From Clostridia bacterium (GTDB lineage: Bacteria > Bacillota > Clostridia > Christensenellales > HGM11417), in contig JAFQWR010000239.1 in NCBI GenBank assembly GCA_017407365.1, positions 1 through 7,688 of the forward strand: 7,688 nt of DNA, read 5' to 3'. The translations under genes and the position numbers were made by a program. Under the pieces are notes generated by a model that did not search any database, was not told where the DNA came from, and saw nothing but the letters and a program-made list of their open reading frames with translations. Within the stretch, counting starts at the first letter, position 1; each line of letters begins with the position of its first letter. Shown here one piece after another: positions 6,088-7,688 of the stretch.

Positions 6088-6564
6088 TTATCCCTTTTTT
6101 TTCTCTTCCTCTTCCTCTTCCCTGCAAAGCTGCAAGGCAAGACGGGGCTCCTTATGCAGGATATCCGAAAGAAGATCCTGTGCCTCTGCCTCGGGAAGCT
6201 GCACAAAATGCCGCTTCTGCCCCTGCAACTCAATAACGGCAACCCTTTTTCCGTTTGTGCGCTGTACGAGATAGAGCTGAACAATCTGTGCATAGTACAT
6301 ACGGATGGGCACCAGCGAAATACTGCAAAGCAAAAAGCGATCCTTTGCCACATAATGCGAGCCCAATATACCGTACAGCAAAAAGCCAAAGGCAAGCGCA
6401 AAAAAGAGGGAAAAGGCTACGGACAGAGCAATATTCTGCCCGATGGGAATAGCCTTTGTAAATAAAAGCGTAAGGTTTACGGCAAACGCCACCAGCATCA
6501 TTGCGGTGAGCGATATTAAAGCAACCGTTGTCCCTTGCGAAAAATGAATTCTGTATTTTTTCAT
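6088..6564 (-). CDS. Two-helix membrane protein with possible bacterial PH-like domain
   Basis: The 158-residue product has two membrane helices (about 12-36 and 42-64). A soluble part (about 69-138) follows, with alternating beta-like strands and a final helix: LLCSISLVPIRMYYAQIVQL, then VAVIEL, then RHFVQLPEAEAQDLLSDIL. This pattern resembles small bacterial proteins with two helices and a PH-like domain, an inference from shape and not from a diagnostic motif. The C-terminus is a charged run of six Glu, three Lys and Gly, encoded by a GAAGAG repeat and an eight-A tract. ATG at 6564 is preferred: AAGGA lies 4-5 nt upstream and the promoter sits about 26 bp away. An open frame continues to 6672 but would start above that promoter. 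It is the first gene of the envelope/rsmA operon. Confidence 0.82.
   Translation of the reverse strand: MKKYRIHFSQGTTVALISLTAMMLVAFAVNLTLLFTKAIPIGQNIALSVAFSLFFALAFGFLLYGILGSHYVAKDRFLLCSISLVPIRMYYAQIVQLYLVQRTNGKRVAVIELQGQKRHFVQLPEAEAQDLLSDILHKEPRLALQLCREEEEEEKKKG
6095..6120 (-). repeat. GAAGAG hexamer repeat and A8 tract at the 3' end of the PH-like gene
   Basis: On the minus strand GAAGAG is repeated three times and runs directly into eight A residues (6102-6095), just before the codons GGA TAA. It encodes the Glu6-Lys3-Gly tail. Both the hexamer and the homopolymer are prone to slippage, so the tail length or reading frame may vary among strains. Confidence 0.7.
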
Positions 6565-6589
6565 AGCATCCTTCCGTATTCCCCCTTTT

Positions 6590-6618
6590 ATTATAGCATA
6601 CAACGCACAAAAAATCCA
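6590..6618 (-). promoter_or_regulatory. Extended -10 promoter of the envelope/rsmA operon
   Basis: The minus strand reads TGC then TATAAT (-10 at 6595-6590), a full -10 match with the TGn extension. The best -35 at 17 bp is TGGATT (6618-6613), matching only three of six positions, as is common for extended -10 promoters. The predicted start near 6583 leaves a short leader of about 19 nt that carries the ribosome binding site. Confidence 0.7.
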
Positions 6619-6642
6619 TAAAAAGAATTGCGTATTGCGCGG

Positions 6643-6702
6643 TATTTTATAAAAAAGGGAAGGTTTTTCCATTAAAAAGCGTATGCTTTTGCCTTTTAAC
6701 GC
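6643..6702 (-). terminator. Possible weak terminator after the glycerate kinase gene
   Basis: Below the glycerate kinase stop codon, the minus strand can form TTAAAAGGC with GCTTTTTAA (9 bp including one G-U) or the nested AAAAGC-ATAC-GCTTTT hairpin (6690-6675). A shorter GGAA (6670-6667) with TTCC (6661-6658) follows, with six T residues behind it (6656-6651). None is a strong GC-rich hairpin. Together they may end or thin out kinase transcripts ahead of the next promoter. Confidence 0.4.
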
Positions 6703-7688
6703 TTAATGCGCACTGCTTACACGCCACAGGCGGAACGCCTGCTCTGCCGCACCCGCAAGGCTGTTTTCGGCATTTTCTCTTTCCATTGCCTCTGCAAGAG
6801 AGGTCACACCGCGCACCGCAGGAAAAACGGCATCGATACCCTCTGCATGACAAAGCTCTGCCCCCTTTGCCACACTGCCCGCAAAGGCGATTACGGGCTT
6901 ACCGTGCTTTTTGGCAAGCCTCGCTATGCCGACAGGCACCTTACCCATCGCCGTTTGCACATCGATGCGCCCCTCACCCGTGATGACGATATCCGCATTT
7001 TTTACTGCGTCCTCTATTGCAATCAGCTGCATAATGAGATCGATTCCCGAAATCAGCTCTGCCTGCAAAAGTGAAGCGAGCGCAAAGCCCATGCCTCCTG
7101 CGGCACCTGCGCCCCTTGCATTGGCGTCTGCCAACGGAAAGTGCGCCTTTACCACCTGCGCAAAATGCGCAAGATAGCCGTCCATCAAGGGGATATCCGA
7201 GGGCTTTGCACCCTTTTGCGGCGCATACACCGCACTGCAGCCCTCTGCTCCGCAAAGCGGATTTTTTACGTCACACGCGACGGAGATTCTGCACGTACGG
7301 ATTCCCTTATCCACACTGTCCGAGGTGATATAGCTTAAATCCTTAAGACCCTCTGCGCCATAGCCGATGGGCGCGCCGCTTTTCTGATGCAAGCCAAAAC
7401 CGAGCGCCTGCAGCATACCTGCGCCGCCATCGTTGGTTGCACTGCCGCCGATGCCGATAATCACCCGTGTGCAGCCACTCTTTACCGCATCCAGAATCAG
7501 CTCACCCACCCCGTAGCTGGTGGTGACCATGGGATTTTTTTCTTCGTCCGATAAAAGCGTGATACCTGCCGCCGCCGACGCCTCGATGATGGCGGTATCC
7601 CCGACAACACCGTATTGCGCCCGGATTTTTCTACCTGAGGGATCTGTGCAAAGTACCGTTTTGCGTCTTCCGCCAAGCCCCTGCACCA
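6703..7688 (-). CDS. glxK: Glycerate kinase (GlxK/GarK family), N-terminus beyond the window
   Basis: Phosphorylates D-glycerate with ATP, feeding glycerate from glyoxylate, sugar-acid or serine breakdown into glycolysis. In this family the product is usually 2-phosphoglycerate. The frame is open to the right edge. About 328 residues are present, so roughly 50 N-terminal residues should be missing from a family of about 375-380. The GTG near 7686 is an internal valine codon. In fragment numbering, family signatures are IEASAAAGI (34-42), IGIGGSATNDGGAGMLQALG (77-96), CDVKNPLCG (138-146), YAPQKGAKP (154-162), GAAGGMGFAL (194-203) and ITGEGRIDVQTAMGKVPVG (235-253). The end is intact with a TAA at 6703-6705. 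A separate promoter and weak terminator signals lie downstream, so it probably belongs to a different transcription unit from the envelope/rsmA genes. The symbol follows the family; garK is an equally valid label. Confidence 0.95.
   Translation of the reverse strand, partial: VQGLGGRRKTVLCTDPSGRKIRAQYGVVGDTAIIEASAAAGITLLSDEEKNPMVTTSYGVGELILDAVKSGCTRVIIGIGGSATNDGGAGMLQALGFGLHQKSGAPIGYGAEGLKDLSYITSDSVDKGIRTCRISVACDVKNPLCGAEGCSAVYAPQKGAKPSDIPLMDGYLAHFAQVVKAHFPLADANARGAGAAGGMGFALASLLQAELISGIDLIMQLIAIEDAVKNADIVITGEGRIDVQTAMGKVPVGIARLAKKHGKPVIAFAGSVAKGAELCHAEGIDAVFPAVRGVTSLAEAMERENAENSLAGAAEQAFRLWRVSSAH

Noticed and set aside
6084..6094. Palindrome GGGATTATCCC over the stop codon of the PH-like gene
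   Set aside because: The centre leaves too little room for an RNA hairpin of more than three pairs, and there is no T-tract, so it is not a terminator.
6092..6102. Programmed -1 frameshift at the A8-G tract
   Set aside because: The -1 frame reads through into the next gene out of frame and gives no sensible product. Only the +1 frame ends at the ATGA overlap, so a classic -1 slippery site is not supported.
6565..6672. Upstream extension of the PH-like gene
   Set aside because: The extended start lies above the extended -10 promoter and its translation does not look like a membrane protein N-terminus.
1..7688. Search for CRISPR repeats, insertion sequence ends, tRNAs, integrases or defence genes
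   Set aside because: No regularly spaced repeats, no transposase-like frame with flanking inverted repeats, no cloverleaf and no phage or defence motifs were seen. Genes are closely packed and look native.

Overview
The window looks like a chromosomal segment of a low-to-mid GC Gram-positive bacterium, most likely class Clostridia. The reasons are a consensus sigma-A promoter, a Firmicutes-type L10 leader RNA in front of rplJ, strong AGGAGG-type ribosome binding sites, intrinsic terminators with clean T-tracts, and a putative Cys-anchored lipoprotein. Nothing in it suggests a phage, transposon, plasmid or CRISPR locus. All genes look intact except the last, which runs off the right edge.

Layout. 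Positions 1-131 are AT-rich and non-coding. A promoter (132-160) then drives a plus-strand unit: the L10 leader (about 173-240), an attenuator terminator (261-297), rplJ (332-847) and rplL (934-1299). This unit ends in two back-to-back terminators (1325-1363 and 1373-1402). No rpoB follows. Everything to the right is on the minus strand and converges on the ribosomal unit. In transcription order it holds: a glycerate kinase that continues past the window (7688-6703); an extended -10 promoter (6590-6595); a small two-helix protein with a possible PH-like domain (6564-6088); two six-helix membrane proteins that look like distant paralogs (6048-5245 and 5223-4126); rsmA, the 16S rRNA adenine dimethyltransferase (4115-3312); a 14-bp stem-loop with a T-tract (3307-3242); a small membrane protein (3220-2810); and a lipoprotein of the neutral ceramidase superfamily (2813-1458), coupled to the previous gene by an ATGA overlap.

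How it works together. The rplJL unit makes the ribosomal stalk. Its leader appears to be a complete switch: the segment that closes the L10 leader helix (236-238) is the start of an 11-bp antiterminator that pairs with the loop of the terminator. Protein-stabilised leader folding should therefore free the terminator. The minus-strand run from 6564 to 3312 looks like one operon of envelope proteins with rsmA as its last gene before a terminator or attenuator. The last two genes, a membrane protein and a ceramidase-like lipoprotein, form a translationally coupled pair whose transcription must either read through that stem-loop or start at a promoter I could not place.

The most unusual material is the envelope module around rsmA: the paralog-like six-helix pair, the PH-like protein, and the lipoprotein-membrane protein pair behind a strand-specific stem-loop. 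None of these membrane proteins belongs to a family I can name with confidence.
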